A stretch of DNA of 64,000 bases, taken from Sphingopyxis sp. MWB1 (lineage in GTDB: Bacteria > Pseudomonadota > Alphaproteobacteria > Sphingomonadales > Sphingomonadaceae). The notes under the pieces were generated by a model. The model was not told the DNA's origin, made no database searches, and worked only from the letters and a program-made list of their open reading frames with translations. This document shows, piece by piece, positions 8,895 to 17,364 of this stretch (position 1 is its first letter; the number at the start of each line of letters is the position of its first letter). Location: positions 2,469,501 through 2,533,500 of the forward strand of contig NZ_JQFJ01000002.1 in the NCBI RefSeq assembly GCF_000763945.1, read 5' to 3'. The position numbers and the translations under genes were made by a program.

Positions 8895-8967
8895 ATAGGA
8901 TAAATCCTATTTGATGGGCGATTTCCTACTTGTCTAGGATTTTTCCGTTTGCTAATAGGAAATAGGA
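8895..8967. promoter_or_regulatory. Candidate operator cluster (TAGGA/TCCTA repeats)
   Basis: ATAGGATAAATCCTAT at 8895-8910 is a dyad with perfect 7-bp arms. A second dyad, TCCTA (8924-8928) with TAGGA (8935-8939), follows, then two direct TAGGA copies at 8956-8960 and 8963-8967. That is six copies in 73 bp of AT-rich DNA between the divergent small HTH gene and the S24 repressor. The layout fits cooperative binding by the S24 protein or the small HTH protein at overlapping divergent promoters. Confidence 0.7.
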
Positions 8968-8977
8968 AGGACGTCCC

Positions 8978-9682
8978 ATGGCCAGTGATTTGGATGAAGC
9001 AAGGGAGGGCGGCAGCGATCCGCGCGCCACGCTCGATCGGCTATGCCGCGAGCAGGGGGTCGATTATGCACGGCTGTCGGCGGTGATCGACCGTAACCCC
9101 GCTTATATTCAGCAATATATCAAGCGCGGTTCGCCCCGGCGGCTGGCCGAGGAGGATCGTGCGCGCATTGCCGCTTTTCTGGGAGTGCCCGAAGCCATGC
9201 TGGGCGCCCCGGTCCAGCGCGTTGCTGCGCCGACGCTAGCGGCGCAGCGGGAGCGGCGCGTCGGCGATATGTTGCTGGTGCCCAAATTGGCGATTGGCGC
9301 CTCAGCCGGGGCGGGTGCGAGCGTCGATGGCGAAGCGGTGGAGGGGGCGGTTGCCTTTGACCCCAAATGGCTGCGCGAACTGGGCGCCGATCTGCGCGCG
9401 CTCAGCCTGATTCGCGTCGAGGGCGATTCGATGACGCCGACGCTGAACGATGGCGACGACATATTGGTCGACGGGGGCGATACAGCGGCACGGCTGCGCG
9501 ATGGCATTTATGTGCTGCGAATGGACGATGTGCTGATGGTGAAGCGCATTGCGCGCGCGCCAGGGCCGGGACGGCTTGCGGTGATCAGCGACAATAGCCA
9601 ATATCGCAGCTGGGAGGATGTGCCCATGTCCGCCATTCATTTGATCGGGCGGGTCGTATGGACCGGGCGCCGCGTGCGCTGA
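8978..9682 (+). CDS. S24 family (LexA/CI-like) transcriptional repressor/peptidase
   Basis: 234 residues. An N-terminal HTH (about 14-70, including YIQQYIKRGSPRRL) is joined to a C-terminal S24 peptidase domain with Ser151 in VEGDSM and Lys189 in DVLMVKR, the expected catalytic dyad. Proteins of this kind are CI/LexA-like repressors; some self-cleave on RecA activation and others only dimerise through this domain. The start is ATG at 8978 after GGAAGG. The TAGGA-rich region directly upstream makes autoregulation likely. No phage genes flank it, so it looks like a resident regulator. Confidence 0.9.
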   Translation: MASDLDEAREGGSDPRATLDRLCREQGVDYARLSAVIDRNPAYIQQYIKRGSPRRLAEEDRARIAAFLGVPEAMLGAPVQRVAAPTLAAQRERRVGDMLLVPKLAIGASAGAGASVDGEAVEGAVAFDPKWLRELGADLRALSLIRVEGDSMTPTLNDGDDILVDGGDTAARLRDGIYVLRMDDVLMVKRIARAPGPGRLAVISDNSQYRSWEDVPMSAIHLIGRVVWTGRRVR

Positions 9683-9710
9683 CCGGCAGGAAAAACGGCG
9701 CTGGCCCCGA

Positions 9711-10016
9711 TCAATAGGGGGCTGAGACCATCGCTTCTATTTCATGGTCGAGCACTTCGACGCGCTGGCATTGCGGTTGCTCGCCGCGGCGGCATTTTTC
9801 GGCCGCCTTGTCGCGTTCGCGTTGCAGCTTGCCCAGCTGTTCCTCGCGCTTGCGCAGTTCGCGGCCGCGATTGCGGTCGGCTTCGTCTTGGCTGGTAGTC
9901 GTCCAGTCGGCCACCTGACCCACGGCCTTTACGGGCGCAGTGACCACCGATTTGACCGCGCCGACGCAGCCGCTGAGCATCATGGCCGCCGAAAGGGCTA
10001 CTATCGCTTTGATCAT
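9711..10016 (-). CDS. Small lipoprotein with coiled-coil segment
   Basis: 101 residues. The signal sequence ends in the lipobox LSGC (Cys at 17), so it is probably a lipid-anchored envelope protein. A charged heptad-like stretch (ELRKREEQLGKLQRERDKAAEKC) suggests a coiled coil. A second Cys pair (KCRRGEQPQC) could form a disulfide in the periplasm. GGGAGG precedes the ATG. It converges with the S24 gene and diverges from the chemoreceptor. Function unknown. Confidence 0.82.
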   Translation of the reverse strand: MIKAIVALSAAMMLSGCVGAVKSVVTAPVKAVGQVADWTTTSQDEADRNRGRELRKREEQLGKLQRERDKAAEKCRRGEQPQCQRVEVLDHEIEAMVSAPY

Positions 10017-10200
10017 CCTGTCCTCCCTTGGGGCGTCCGATATGACATAGGCGCCGGATGCTGAACAGCCTGTTGCGATGAACCGTCAAAAGCTGCTTTT
10101 GTCATATCATTGAAACAAATGGTTAAATTCGCGTTTACCTTGTTGGGCTATCTCCCTTGCTGTCCGGTCGCGGACCGCCGGACCAACAAAGAAGAGATAG

Positions 10201-11487
10201 ATGCTCCCCGCCGACCAGCTTCCCCTTCCGGCTTCCGGCCATTCCACGACATTGGACGCCGATGCCCATTTGTCACAGGTGATCGACCTGTTTCGTGCCA
10301 ATGTCGAACTGACGGTTCTAACCATATTGGACGAGGCGGGACGGCCCATCGGTATTATCCGCGAGCAAAAGGTACGCGAACTGCTGTTCTGTCCCTATTG
10401 GTTTTCGCTGATGCAAAATCCCACCATCGGCGGGTCGATCAAGCAGATGGTGGAACCCTGCCTGATTGCGGAGGCAAGCGAGTCGACCGCCGCGCTGTTG
10501 GCGCGTGTGGGGCGAGCGCCGGGATGCGAGGCGCTGGTGCTGGTTGACCAGGGGCGCTTCGTCGAAACGCTCGACAGCGCGCAGCTTGCGCGGCTGGCGA
10601 TGATGCGCGAGGTCGAACTGGCGCAGGAACGCGCGGCGCGCGGCGCGCGGGTCGATGATGCAGGCCGAGATTTTCAGCGCGATATCGCCGCCCTCGCCGA
10701 GGCCTTGTCCGAAGCGGCGCGCGAGGTGGAGGCAGTCGCCTTCAGCCTGTCCGAACGCGCGGAACAGACGGGACGCGATGCCGCGTCGGTCGCGGGCGCT
10801 TCCTCGCAGACGCTCGATGGCTTGCGCGAACTGGGCGAACGCGGCCATGCACTGGCCGACAGCATGACCCGCATCGTCGAGGATGGCACCCATGCGCGCA
10901 CCGCGCGCCACGCGGCCCAGGCCAAGGTGCGCACCGCTGCCGAGCGGGCGGCGGCGCTGAAAGAAGCGGGACAGGCAATCGAACAGATGATGCAACTTAT
11001 CATCGACATGGCGGGCCGCACCAATATGCTTGCGCTGAATGCCGGTATCGAGGCGGCGCGCGCCGGGGAGGCTGGGCGCGGCTTTGCGGTCGTGGCGTCG
11101 GAGGTGAAGATGCTAGCCAAGCAAACGCGCAGCGCGGCAGGCGATATCACCCCTTATATTCAGCGCATTCGCGACATTGTCGAACAGGTGGCCGATGGCT
11201 TTGAAGAGGCCGAGCGAGCCATTGCGGCGAACAGCGACTTTTCCGATGCCGTCGATGAAGCGGTGACGGGGCAGAGCATGACGGCGCTGTTGATTGCCAG
11301 CTATGTCGAACAGGCGGTCGCAGCGGGGCGGGAGATTGACGAGCGCGTCCAATATATCAGCCGCGGCGCCTCGCTGGCGGGCCAAGGCGCGGTGTCGCTG
11401 GGCGAACTGGCGACAGGGCTGACCCGCACCGCCCGCTCGCTGCACCAGCGCGCCAATCAATTTGTCGAGACGGTCGCCGCCGCCTGA
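10201..11487 (+). CDS. Soluble methyl-accepting chemotaxis protein with N-terminal CBS-like sensor
   Basis: 428 residues without a membrane segment. The first ~140 residues (two repeats, including [20 protein letters not shown] and [15 protein letters not shown]) resemble a CBS pair or related ligand sensor. The C-terminal half is a chemoreceptor signalling bundle whose hairpin tip is [31 protein letters not shown], the CheA/CheW contact site. It is therefore a cytoplasmic receptor. No che genes lie nearby. The ATG at 10201 follows AAAGAAGAGAT. Confidence 0.88.
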   Translation: MLPADQLPLPASGHSTTLDADAHLSQVIDLFRANVELTVLTILDEAGRPIGIIREQKVRELLFCPYWFSLMQNPTIGGSIKQMVEPCLIAEASESTAALLARVGRAPGCEALVLVDQGRFVETLDSAQLARLAMMREVELAQERAARGARVDDAGRDFQRDIAALAEALSEAAREVEAVAFSLSERAEQTGRDAASVAGASSQTLDGLRELGERGHALADSMTRIVEDGTHARTARHAAQAKVRTAAERAAALKEAGQAIEQMMQLIIDMAGRTNMLALNAGIEAARAGEAGRGFAVVASEVKMLAKQTRSAAGDITPYIQRIRDIVEQVADGFEEAERAIAANSDFSDAVDEAVTGQSMTALLIASYVEQAVAAGREIDERVQYISRGASLAGQGAVSLGELATGLTRTARSLHQRANQFVETVAAA

Positions 11488-11602
11488 TTGCCGCCAAAAT
11501 GGCGCTATCTTATTCTCCGCTAGCTTGTCGTTTAAAATCAAACTGCTACGCTTCTCCCTCGCGCCGATGGCGTCGGGCCATCGACGGGGGAGGAGGGGTC
11601 CA

Positions 11603-12328
11603 ATGACGCATGTTCAAAAAGGGCTGGCCGAATTTATCGGCACATTCTGGCTCGTATTCGGCGGATGCGGCAGCGCGGTGATCGCCGCCGCTTTTCCGGA
11701 AGTGGGAATCGGTTTGCTGGGCGTATCGCTTGCCTTTGGTTTGACGGTCCTGACCATGGCCTATGCCATTGGCCATATTTCCGGGTGCCACCTCAACCCG
11801 GCGGTGACCTTGGGCCTGTGGGCCGGGGGGCGTTTTGAAGCGCGCGACATACCGCTTTATATTTTCGCGCAGGTCGCCGGCGGCATCGTCGCCGCGCTGC
11901 TGCTTTATTATGTCGTCAGCGGCAATGCGGCCTATGATCTGGCTGTCGACGGGCTTGCCGCCAATGGCTTTGGCGAAGCTTCGCCTGGTGGCTATGATGT
12001 TGTGTCCGCGTTCACCATGGAAATTTTGCTGACGGGCATTTTCCTATGGATCATCATGGGATCAACCGACGGCCGGGCGCCTGCGGGTTTTGCGCCGCTT
12101 GCCATCGGTCTGGGGCTGACGCTTATTCATCTGATTTCGATTCCAGTGACCAACACCTCGGTCAATCCGGCGCGCAGCACCGGGCCTGCGCTGGTGGAAA
12201 GCGGGCTGGCGCTCGAACAGCTTTGGCTTTTTTGGCTGGCGCCGGTCATCGGCGCGCTCGCGGGCGGCTGGCTTTACCGCACCATTGGCGCCGATCTGGT
12301 CGCACGGCCCAATATCGACGGCGATTAA
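11603..12328 (+). CDS. aqpZ: Aquaporin Z
   Basis: 241 residues, an inner-membrane water channel of the MIP family. Both half-pore motifs are intact (HLNPAVT and [11 protein letters not shown]), with six hydrophobic helices around them and the N-terminal [18 protein letters not shown] typical of AqpZ. The start is ATG at 11603 after GGAGGAGGGG; the longer open frame upstream has no support. It converges with galU and shares a bidirectional terminator with it. Confidence 0.96.
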   Translation: MTHVQKGLAEFIGTFWLVFGGCGSAVIAAAFPEVGIGLLGVSLAFGLTVLTMAYAIGHISGCHLNPAVTLGLWAGGRFEARDIPLYIFAQVAGGIVAALLLYYVVSGNAAYDLAVDGLAANGFGEASPGGYDVVSAFTMEILLTGIFLWIIMGSTDGRAPAGFAPLAIGLGLTLIHLISIPVTNTSVNPARSTGPALVESGLALEQLWLFWLAPVIGALAGGWLYRTIGADLVARPNIDGD

Positions 12329-12340
12329 TAGGTTGCAGAT

Positions 12341-12374
12341 AAAGGGGGGCGGGGGATTTCCCCGCCCTTTATTT
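12341..12374. terminator. Bidirectional intrinsic terminator, aqpZ / galU
   Basis: GGGCGGGG (12347-12354), loop GATTT, CCCCGCCC (12360-12367), then TTTATTT on the plus strand and a shorter T-containing tail on the minus strand. The galU stop codon overlaps its right side. The 8-bp GC stem sits between two convergent genes, as expected of a shared terminator. Confidence 0.8.
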
Positions 12375-13232
12375 CAGCAGATCGACGGCAAAGGCGCGGA
12401 CGGCGTCGGCCAAATCGGGCCGTTCAAGCGCCAGCGCCAGATTGGCCTGAATATAGCCCGCCTTTGACCCGCAGTCATAGCGGGTTCCGTCAAAGGTGAC
12501 GGCGTGAAAGGGCTGCTGTCCGATCATCGTCGCCATTGCATCGGTCAGCTGAATTTCACCGCCAGCGCCCTTGCCCTGATTTTCGAGCACCCGCATCACT
12601 TCGGGTTGAAGGATATAGCGGCCTGAAATGATCAGGTTCGACGGCGCATCGGCGACCGCGGGTTTTTCCACCAGTCCGGTCACTTCGGTCAGCGCGCCCT
12701 TTTGCGCCCCGGGGGCGATGACGCCATAGCTGGAAACTTGTTCGCGCGGAACTTCGAGTACCGAAAGAAGGTTGCCGCCCACCTTTGCATAAGCATCGAC
12801 CATCTGTTTCATGCAGCCGGGCGAGCCGTGCATGAATTCGTCGGGCAGGAAAATGGCGAAGGGTTCATCGCCGACGATGTCGCGCGCGCACCAGATGGCA
12901 TGGCCCAGCCCCATCGGCTCCTGCTGCCGGACATAGGCGCAATTTCCGGGGCCCAGCCGCGTGGGTTCGAGGATCGCCAGATCCTTGCCGCGTTCGGACA
13001 TCGTCTTTTCCAGTTCAAAAGCGATGTCGAAATGATCCTCGATCGCGCTTTTGCCCCGGCCGGTGACGAAGATCATCTGTTCGATCCCTGCCTCGCGCGC
13101 TTCGTCCACCGCATATTGAATGAGCGGACGGTCGACGATGGGCAGCATTTCCTTGGGGATCGCCTTGGTCGCAGGCAGAAAGCGCGTGCCGAGACCGGCC
13201 ACGGGAAAGACGGCTTTGCGAATCGGCTTCAT
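12369..13232 (-). CDS. galU: UTP--glucose-1-phosphate uridylyltransferase
   Basis: 287 residues, close to the usual GalU length. The nucleotide-binding signature is GLGTRFLPATKAIPKEMLP near the N terminus; further family blocks are IFVTGRGKSAIEDHFD and the GxGGEIQLTDAM segment. It makes UDP-glucose for exopolysaccharide, LPS and osmoregulated glucans, which may feed the exosortase-linked glycan genes at 4.4-7.2 kb. It ends within a bidirectional terminator shared with aqpZ and reads in the same direction as yfiB upstream. Confidence 0.96.
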   Translation of the reverse strand: MKPIRKAVFPVAGLGTRFLPATKAIPKEMLPIVDRPLIQYAVDEAREAGIEQMIFVTGRGKSAIEDHFDIAFELEKTMSERGKDLAILEPTRLGPGNCAYVRQQEPMGLGHAIWCARDIVGDEPFAIFLPDEFMHGSPGCMKQMVDAYAKVGGNLLSVLEVPREQVSSYGVIAPGAQKGALTEVTGLVEKPAVADAPSNLIISGRYILQPEVMRVLENQGKGAGGEIQLTDAMATMIGQQPFHAVTFDGTRYDCGSKAGYIQANLALALERPDLADAVRAFAVDLLK

Positions 13233-13300
13233 CGGAAGAGGTCCTGTTGCTGTTAGGCTGAAAAGTCGCTGTCTGAACGCGCCGGATTTGCAAATGATCC

Positions 13301-13804
13301 TTATTGAGGGCTGACGATAATCTCGACCCGGCGGTTATCCTGCCGCCCTTCGGGGGTGGCGTTGCTCGACAGCGGGATGGTTTCGCCATAGCCGGTGATC
13401 TGGTCGGGGCGCAATTGCATCCCCTGTTCGGTCATCGGCGCAGCAACGGCCGCAGCGCGGGCCTGCGACAATTTCATATTATAATCGGCGGCACCCGTGG
13501 AATCGGTATGGCCTCTGATTTCCGCGCTGTTGATACCAACTGACAGGAGGTTGCGCGACATGCTGGTCAGGCGTTCCACCTGTTCGGGGACCAGCGCGCT
13601 TTCATCGGTGGCAAAGAGCAGCCGGTCGGACAGGGTCAGGATCCAGGCCGGGTCTTCCTGTGCCGGGACAAAGCCTTCGGATTGCAGCACCGCAATCTGC
13701 GCCGGACTGAACCCCTTGGGCGCGGGAAGCGACTGGCAGGCGGCAAGCAGCGTGCCGACAGCGGCAAGAAAGACCAAACGAAAAGAAGAAAAGGAGGGCA
13801 TCAT
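13301..13804 (-). CDS. yfiB: YfiB-like OmpA-family outer-membrane lipoprotein
   Basis: 167 residues. The signal peptide ends in a lipobox (LLAAC), followed by a linker and an OmpA-like peptidoglycan-binding domain (SAEIRGHTDSTGAADYN, LSQARAAAV, ITGYGETIP, NRRVEIIV). In Pseudomonas, YfiB sequesters YfiR at the cell envelope under stress and so releases the cyclase YfiN. Here it is the third gene of an R-N-B set read leftwards, with only 21 nt between yfiN and yfiB. The name rests on the combination of domain, lipobox and context. Confidence 0.88.
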   Translation of the reverse strand: MMPSFSSFRLVFLAAVGTLLAACQSLPAPKGFSPAQIAVLQSEGFVPAQEDPAWILTLSDRLLFATDESALVPEQVERLTSMSRNLLSVGINSAEIRGHTDSTGAADYNMKLSQARAAAVAAPMTEQGMQLRPDQITGYGETIPLSSNATPEGRQDNRRVEIIVSPQ

Positions 13805-13825
13805 CAGGCTCCATAACGGGCAGAA

Positions 13826-15037
13826 TTATCGATCGAGAAGCTTGTCTTCATACATGGCCGCATCGGCGGCGGTAAGCAGGCTTTTGGCATCATGGCCATC
13901 ATTGGGAAAAATGGCCGCGCCGACGCTGAGCGAAGGGCGATAGCTTTCGCCGCCGGGCAGGGCGACCGGTTCGTCCGCGCATTCGCGAATACGGGCGGTC
14001 AGTGCCGCCAGGTCGAAATCGCCGTCAGGCAGATCGAGGATCACGACAAATTCGTCGCCCCCGATCCGCGCCGCGAAATCGCCCTTGCGCAGCGTTTTCT
14101 TGATCCGTTCCGACAAGGCGACCAGCACCATATCGCCTGCGCCATGGCCGAAGCTGTCGTTGACGATCTTGAAATCGTCAGCGTCGATGAACAGCAGGGC
14201 CAGGCGGGCCTGCTGCGTCGCGGCGGCCTCGATCCGGGCCGCCAATTGTTCGTCAAAGGCGGCGCGATTGGGCAGCGCGGTCAGCATGTCATGCGAGGCG
14301 CGATGCGCCAGCTTGGCGCGCTCATCCTCCATATGTCCCTGCCATCCCTGCAATTCATTCAGCAGCGCGTTGATGTCGCCGCCCAGCCGGTCGAGCTCGA
14401 CGATCCCCAACGGCTTGACCCGTTTGTCAAAACGCCGGTGGAGCCGCACATCATGTGCCACAGTGGCAATTTCATTGAGGGGCTTCACCAGCTCATATTC
14501 AAAACGGCGCGCAAGCGCGATGGTGCCAAGCGCGGTGACCAGCAGGCATATCAGGCCGGCCAGAAGCCCCAACCGGACATAGTCGGTCATCGTTGCGCTA
14601 TTGCCCCAGACTTCGACCGTGCCCACCGGCGAGCCGTTGCGCCGCACCGTCACGATCGCGGGCTGCGGGAAAAAGAGACGGGTGAGAAGGGGGGCCGGAT
14701 CCTCCTCGGGCGATATCCAATGCACGAGCGTGCGCTGCCGATGGTCGCGCACGCGCAATTTGGCGACGCCTTGCATTTCAGTCAGTGGCTGCACCCCTTC
14801 GCGGGCCGCTGTGGGGTCGTTGAAGATCAGCGCGGGTTCCACGCCATAGGCGCCGAGCTGAGCGGCAAGTTCGATATTGCGATCGGCATAGCTTTGCAGG
14901 GCCGTGACCCCGGCGAGCAAAATGGTCACACCCGACAGCGCCACGGCGAACAGGGTGATGCCGAAATGAAAGCGTGACAACAGACGCTGGAGGCTGGTCC
15001 GGCGGGGAGCCGGATCGCGGGGTCGCGCGTCGCTCAT
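13826..15037 (-). CDS. yfiN: YfiN/TpbB-like membrane diguanylate cyclase
   Basis: 403 residues. TM1 (about 25-47), a periplasmic sensor of ~105 residues, TM2 (about 156-178), a HAMP-like linker (HDVRLHRRFDKRVKPLG) and a GGDEF domain with GGDEF at 326-330. An RxxD inhibitory site (R317-D320) lies five residues before it. This architecture is that of the inner-membrane cyclase controlled by YfiR. The start ATG overlaps the yfiR stop (ATGA). It makes c-di-GMP, which usually favours biofilm and represses motility. Confidence 0.92.
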   Translation of the reverse strand: MSDARPRDPAPRRTSLQRLLSRFHFGITLFAVALSGVTILLAGVTALQSYADRNIELAAQLGAYGVEPALIFNDPTAAREGVQPLTEMQGVAKLRVRDHRQRTLVHWISPEEDPAPLLTRLFFPQPAIVTVRRNGSPVGTVEVWGNSATMTDYVRLGLLAGLICLLVTALGTIALARRFEYELVKPLNEIATVAHDVRLHRRFDKRVKPLGIVELDRLGGDINALLNELQGWQGHMEDERAKLAHRASHDMLTALPNRAAFDEQLAARIEAAATQQARLALLFIDADDFKIVNDSFGHGAGDMVLVALSERIKKTLRKGDFAARIGGDEFVVILDLPDGDFDLAALTARIRECADEPVALPGGESYRPSLSVGAAIFPNDGHDAKSLLTAADAAMYEDKLLDR

Positions 15038-15579
15038 CGTGCCCCCCCTTCCGGCCCGCCAATTTTCAATACCCTCGGGTCGATGCGCAGCGGTCCACGG
15101 CCCACCGCATCGAGATTGACCGAAAAGCTTAGCCCCGGGCCGCGCGCCGCGAGGCAGAACATGGCGCCGTAAAGACAGCGCGGATCATCGTCGGTCAGGG
15201 TCAATATGGGGCGCCCGCGCACCCATTCGATCAGCCGTTGGCGGTCGGATGACGCGAGCTGCCCCAAGAATAATATGTCGCACCTGCTTCCGGCCATCGC
15301 GGCCTGTGCCGACATGCGCTCGGCGCGAACAAGATATCCGCCCGGAAGTCGCTGCGATATGGGTGCGGCCAGGCGGGGCTGACCGATGATGCAGAGGCGG
15401 CGGGTGCCCGAAGGTGGCACGGCTGGCCAGCGGGCATAGCCGATAATCCCGCCGATCATCCGGTTAACGGCGCGCGAGATACCCGCTGGACCGTCCTCGA
15501 TCAGCGACTGGCTGGCCGCCTGCACCGTCATCTGGGGTGTGGAATGCAAAGCGCCAATGAGGAGCAAAGATGCCAGCAC
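15034..15579 (-). CDS. yfiR: YfiR-like periplasmic repressor of the diguanylate cyclase (DUF4154)
   Basis: 181 residues starting at GTG (15577-15579) with an in-frame stop two codons upstream, so this is the only upstream start. A short hydrophobic leader precedes the YfiR fold (IIGYARWP, LCIIGQP, DILFLGQL). Four cysteines at 63, 100, 135 and 142 match the spacing of the two disulfide pairs reported for Pseudomonas YfiR (71/110 and 145/152). It overlaps yfiN by 4 nt. It is expected to bind the YfiN periplasmic domain and hold it inactive. Confidence 0.9.
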   Translation of the reverse strand: MLASLLLIGALHSTPQMTVQAASQSLIEDGPAGISRAVNRMIGGIIGYARWPAVPPSGTRRLCIIGQPRLAAPISQRLPGGYLVRAERMSAQAAMAGSRCDILFLGQLASSDRQRLIEWVRGRPILTLTDDDPRCLYGAMFCLAARGPGLSFSVNLDAVGRGPLRIDPRVLKIGGPEGGAR

Positions 15580-15724
15580 TTGTTAAGAATCCCCCGCCGC
15601 GCTTTGGTCCAACTTGGACTTCGCAAGCGAAGTGTCCGCTATTCAAAACCGGCAGGAAGTCAATATTTTTGACTCCCTTTCGCCATAGCTCAACAGCTTT
15701 GGCGCTATTTACCGTTAATAACGG
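15580..15724. promoter_or_regulatory. Inverted-repeat-rich region upstream of yfiR
   Basis: Dyads in 145 bp: ACTTCGC-AA-GCGAAGT (15618-15633), GTCAA-TATTT-TTGAC (about 15659-15673) and ACCGTTA-A-TAACGGT (15711-15725, reaching the msrA stop). The region must hold the yfiR promoter on the minus strand; a TTGACT is available there as a -35 box. The 7-bp dyads could be operators or a weak msrA terminator. Confidence 0.5.
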
Positions 15725-16267
15725 TTAACTTTCCTGACCGCGCAGCTTTTCGGAAAAGCCCTTGCGCAGCTTGGCGAGCTTGGGGGGAATCACTGCCATG
15801 CAATAGGGATTGCGCTGGCCTTCGCCGTCCCAATAGGCCTGATGATAATCCTCTGCGGGATACCAGGCGGCGGCGGGTTCGACGCTGGTGACGATGGGCT
15901 GGGACCAATCGGGCTGCGCGCGCGCGATCCCCGCGCGCGCGGCGGCTTCCTGCACGTCATCGAGCGGGAAAATGGCGCTCCGATATTGGGTGCCGACATC
16001 ATTGCCCTGCCGGTTGAGCTGGGTCGGATCATGGGTTGCAAAAAACACGTCGAGCAGATCGTCATAGGTGATGACGGCGGGGTCGAAGCTGATGCGGATC
16101 GCCTCGGCATGGCCGGTGTCGCCACCGCAGACCTGTTTATACGTCGGATTTTCCACCGTGCCGCCGATATAGCCGCTCTCGACCTTTTCGACGCCGCCCA
16201 GCGATTGGAACACCGCTTCGGTGCACCAGAAGCAGCCTCCGGCGAAAATGGCGGTCTCGTGCGGCAT
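15725..16267 (-). CDS. msrA: Peptide methionine (S)-S-oxide reductase
   Basis: 180 residues, full length. GGCFWC (catalytic Cys12) near the N terminus and the sulfoxide-binding blocks [24 protein letters not shown] and TQYRSAIF are intact. It repairs S-sulfoxides of methionine with thioredoxin. A second Cys near the C terminus (RNPYC) could act as resolving cysteine. It reads in the same direction as the yfiRNB set downstream but is separated from it by a dyad-rich gap, so it is probably a separate unit. Confidence 0.96.
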   Translation of the reverse strand: MPHETAIFAGGCFWCTEAVFQSLGGVEKVESGYIGGTVENPTYKQVCGGDTGHAEAIRISFDPAVITYDDLLDVFFATHDPTQLNRQGNDVGTQYRSAIFPLDDVQEAAARAGIARAQPDWSQPIVTSVEPAAAWYPAEDYHQAYWDGEGQRNPYCMAVIPPKLAKLRKGFSEKLRGQES

Positions 16268-16318
16268 GTCGGCTTTCCTTGTCCTGGGGTGAGAAGCGCT
16301 AAATAGGGGCGGACGGCG

Positions 16319-17239
16319 CTATTCCAAGGGCGGGGTGGCGATGATCAGCGGCGGCTTGGCGGTCGGGTCCGCGCGCCGCGCCGCGGCGCGCGCTTCAATT
16401 TCTTCCTCGATCACCCTTATCCGCTCCCGATGGGGCGGGTGGGTCGCGGCGCGAAACAGCGGGCCTTTATAGGTCTGCCAAAAGCTGATGGCGATGCGCG
16501 GGTCATAGCCCGCATCGCCCAGCAGCCACACGCCCAGCCGGTCGGCCTCCACCTCGGTCGCGCGCACGCGGGCGCTGGAGCGATTGTCGCCGAGCCGCGC
16601 GCGGTGGTGCAAGATATTATGCGCCAGCTCGTGCGCGACGACGACCGCCAGCGCGTCATCGTCGATCTTGCGCGCGAGCTTGCGATGCACACGCACCAGC
16701 ATGCCATTGGCGGCGGCTTGCGGCCCGTTGTCCTCGATCCGAAAGGCGCTGGCACAGCCCGGTGACGGGTCCAGGCGATAGGTTGCGCCGGCCTCGTCGG
16801 TCACCACCATCGGCTCCGCGGGGTTGAGCGCCTCGACCATCAATATGACCGTGTCGATGCGGTCGGTTTCGCCCTCGCCCGCTGCCGCGACCGGGGCGCC
16901 ATTGATTGCGGCGATCCCTGCGCCGACGCGCAGCCCCGCGCGCGCCGCCGCCGATCCGGGGGCAACAGCAGCGGCAAAGGGGGCGTCCGGCGGGCCATAA
17001 TGCGCGGCTTCGGCGCGGTCGCGGCGGTTGAACCGGCGAAGGTCGGAGAGCAGCCAGCCCGACTGCGGCGTGAGGCGCGGGCACCAGGCGGCGCTGCCGG
17101 TCGCAAGCCGGTGGCCGACCGCGGCGAGCCTTGCCTCTTGCTCTGCCCATTCGGCGATGTCGCGCGCCATGGCAGGGCGGGGGAGGGCGGCGCCCGCGAT
17201 CAGTGCGAGCAGGGGGAGGAGGAACAGGCGATGCAACAT
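16319..17239 (-). CDS. Secreted M48 metallopeptidase with PDZ domain
   Basis: 306 residues from ATG 17239, which gives a clean signal peptide (MLHRLFLLPLLALIAGAALP, cleaved after AMA). A PDZ-like segment follows (AVAPGSAAARAGLRVGAGIAAINGAPV), then a zinc-protease core with the HExxH motif HELAH and a downstream EVEADRLGVWLLG that supplies the third ligand Glu. It is probably a periplasmic housekeeping protease of the BepA/YcaL type. The GGGAGGG before the start is close (2 nt); an in-frame ATG at 17254 is an alternative. Confidence 0.88.
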   Translation of the reverse strand: MLHRLFLLPLLALIAGAALPRPAMARDIAEWAEQEARLAAVGHRLATGSAAWCPRLTPQSGWLLSDLRRFNRRDRAEAAHYGPPDAPFAAAVAPGSAAARAGLRVGAGIAAINGAPVAAAGEGETDRIDTVILMVEALNPAEPMVVTDEAGATYRLDPSPGCASAFRIEDNGPQAAANGMLVRVHRKLARKIDDDALAVVVAHELAHNILHHRARLGDNRSSARVRATEVEADRLGVWLLGDAGYDPRIAISFWQTYKGPLFRAATHPPHRERIRVIEEEIEARAAARRADPTAKPPLIIATPPLE

Positions 17240-17364
17240 GACCCTCCCGCGCATAACAGGTGCGGGCCGCGATGGCGACGTGGCAATCGCAGCTAGGGCC
17301 CCGGCCTTGGCGCCGGACAAAGCGTCCCCTTGCGAAACGGGGGGAGAGGGGCAATAGGGCAGAC

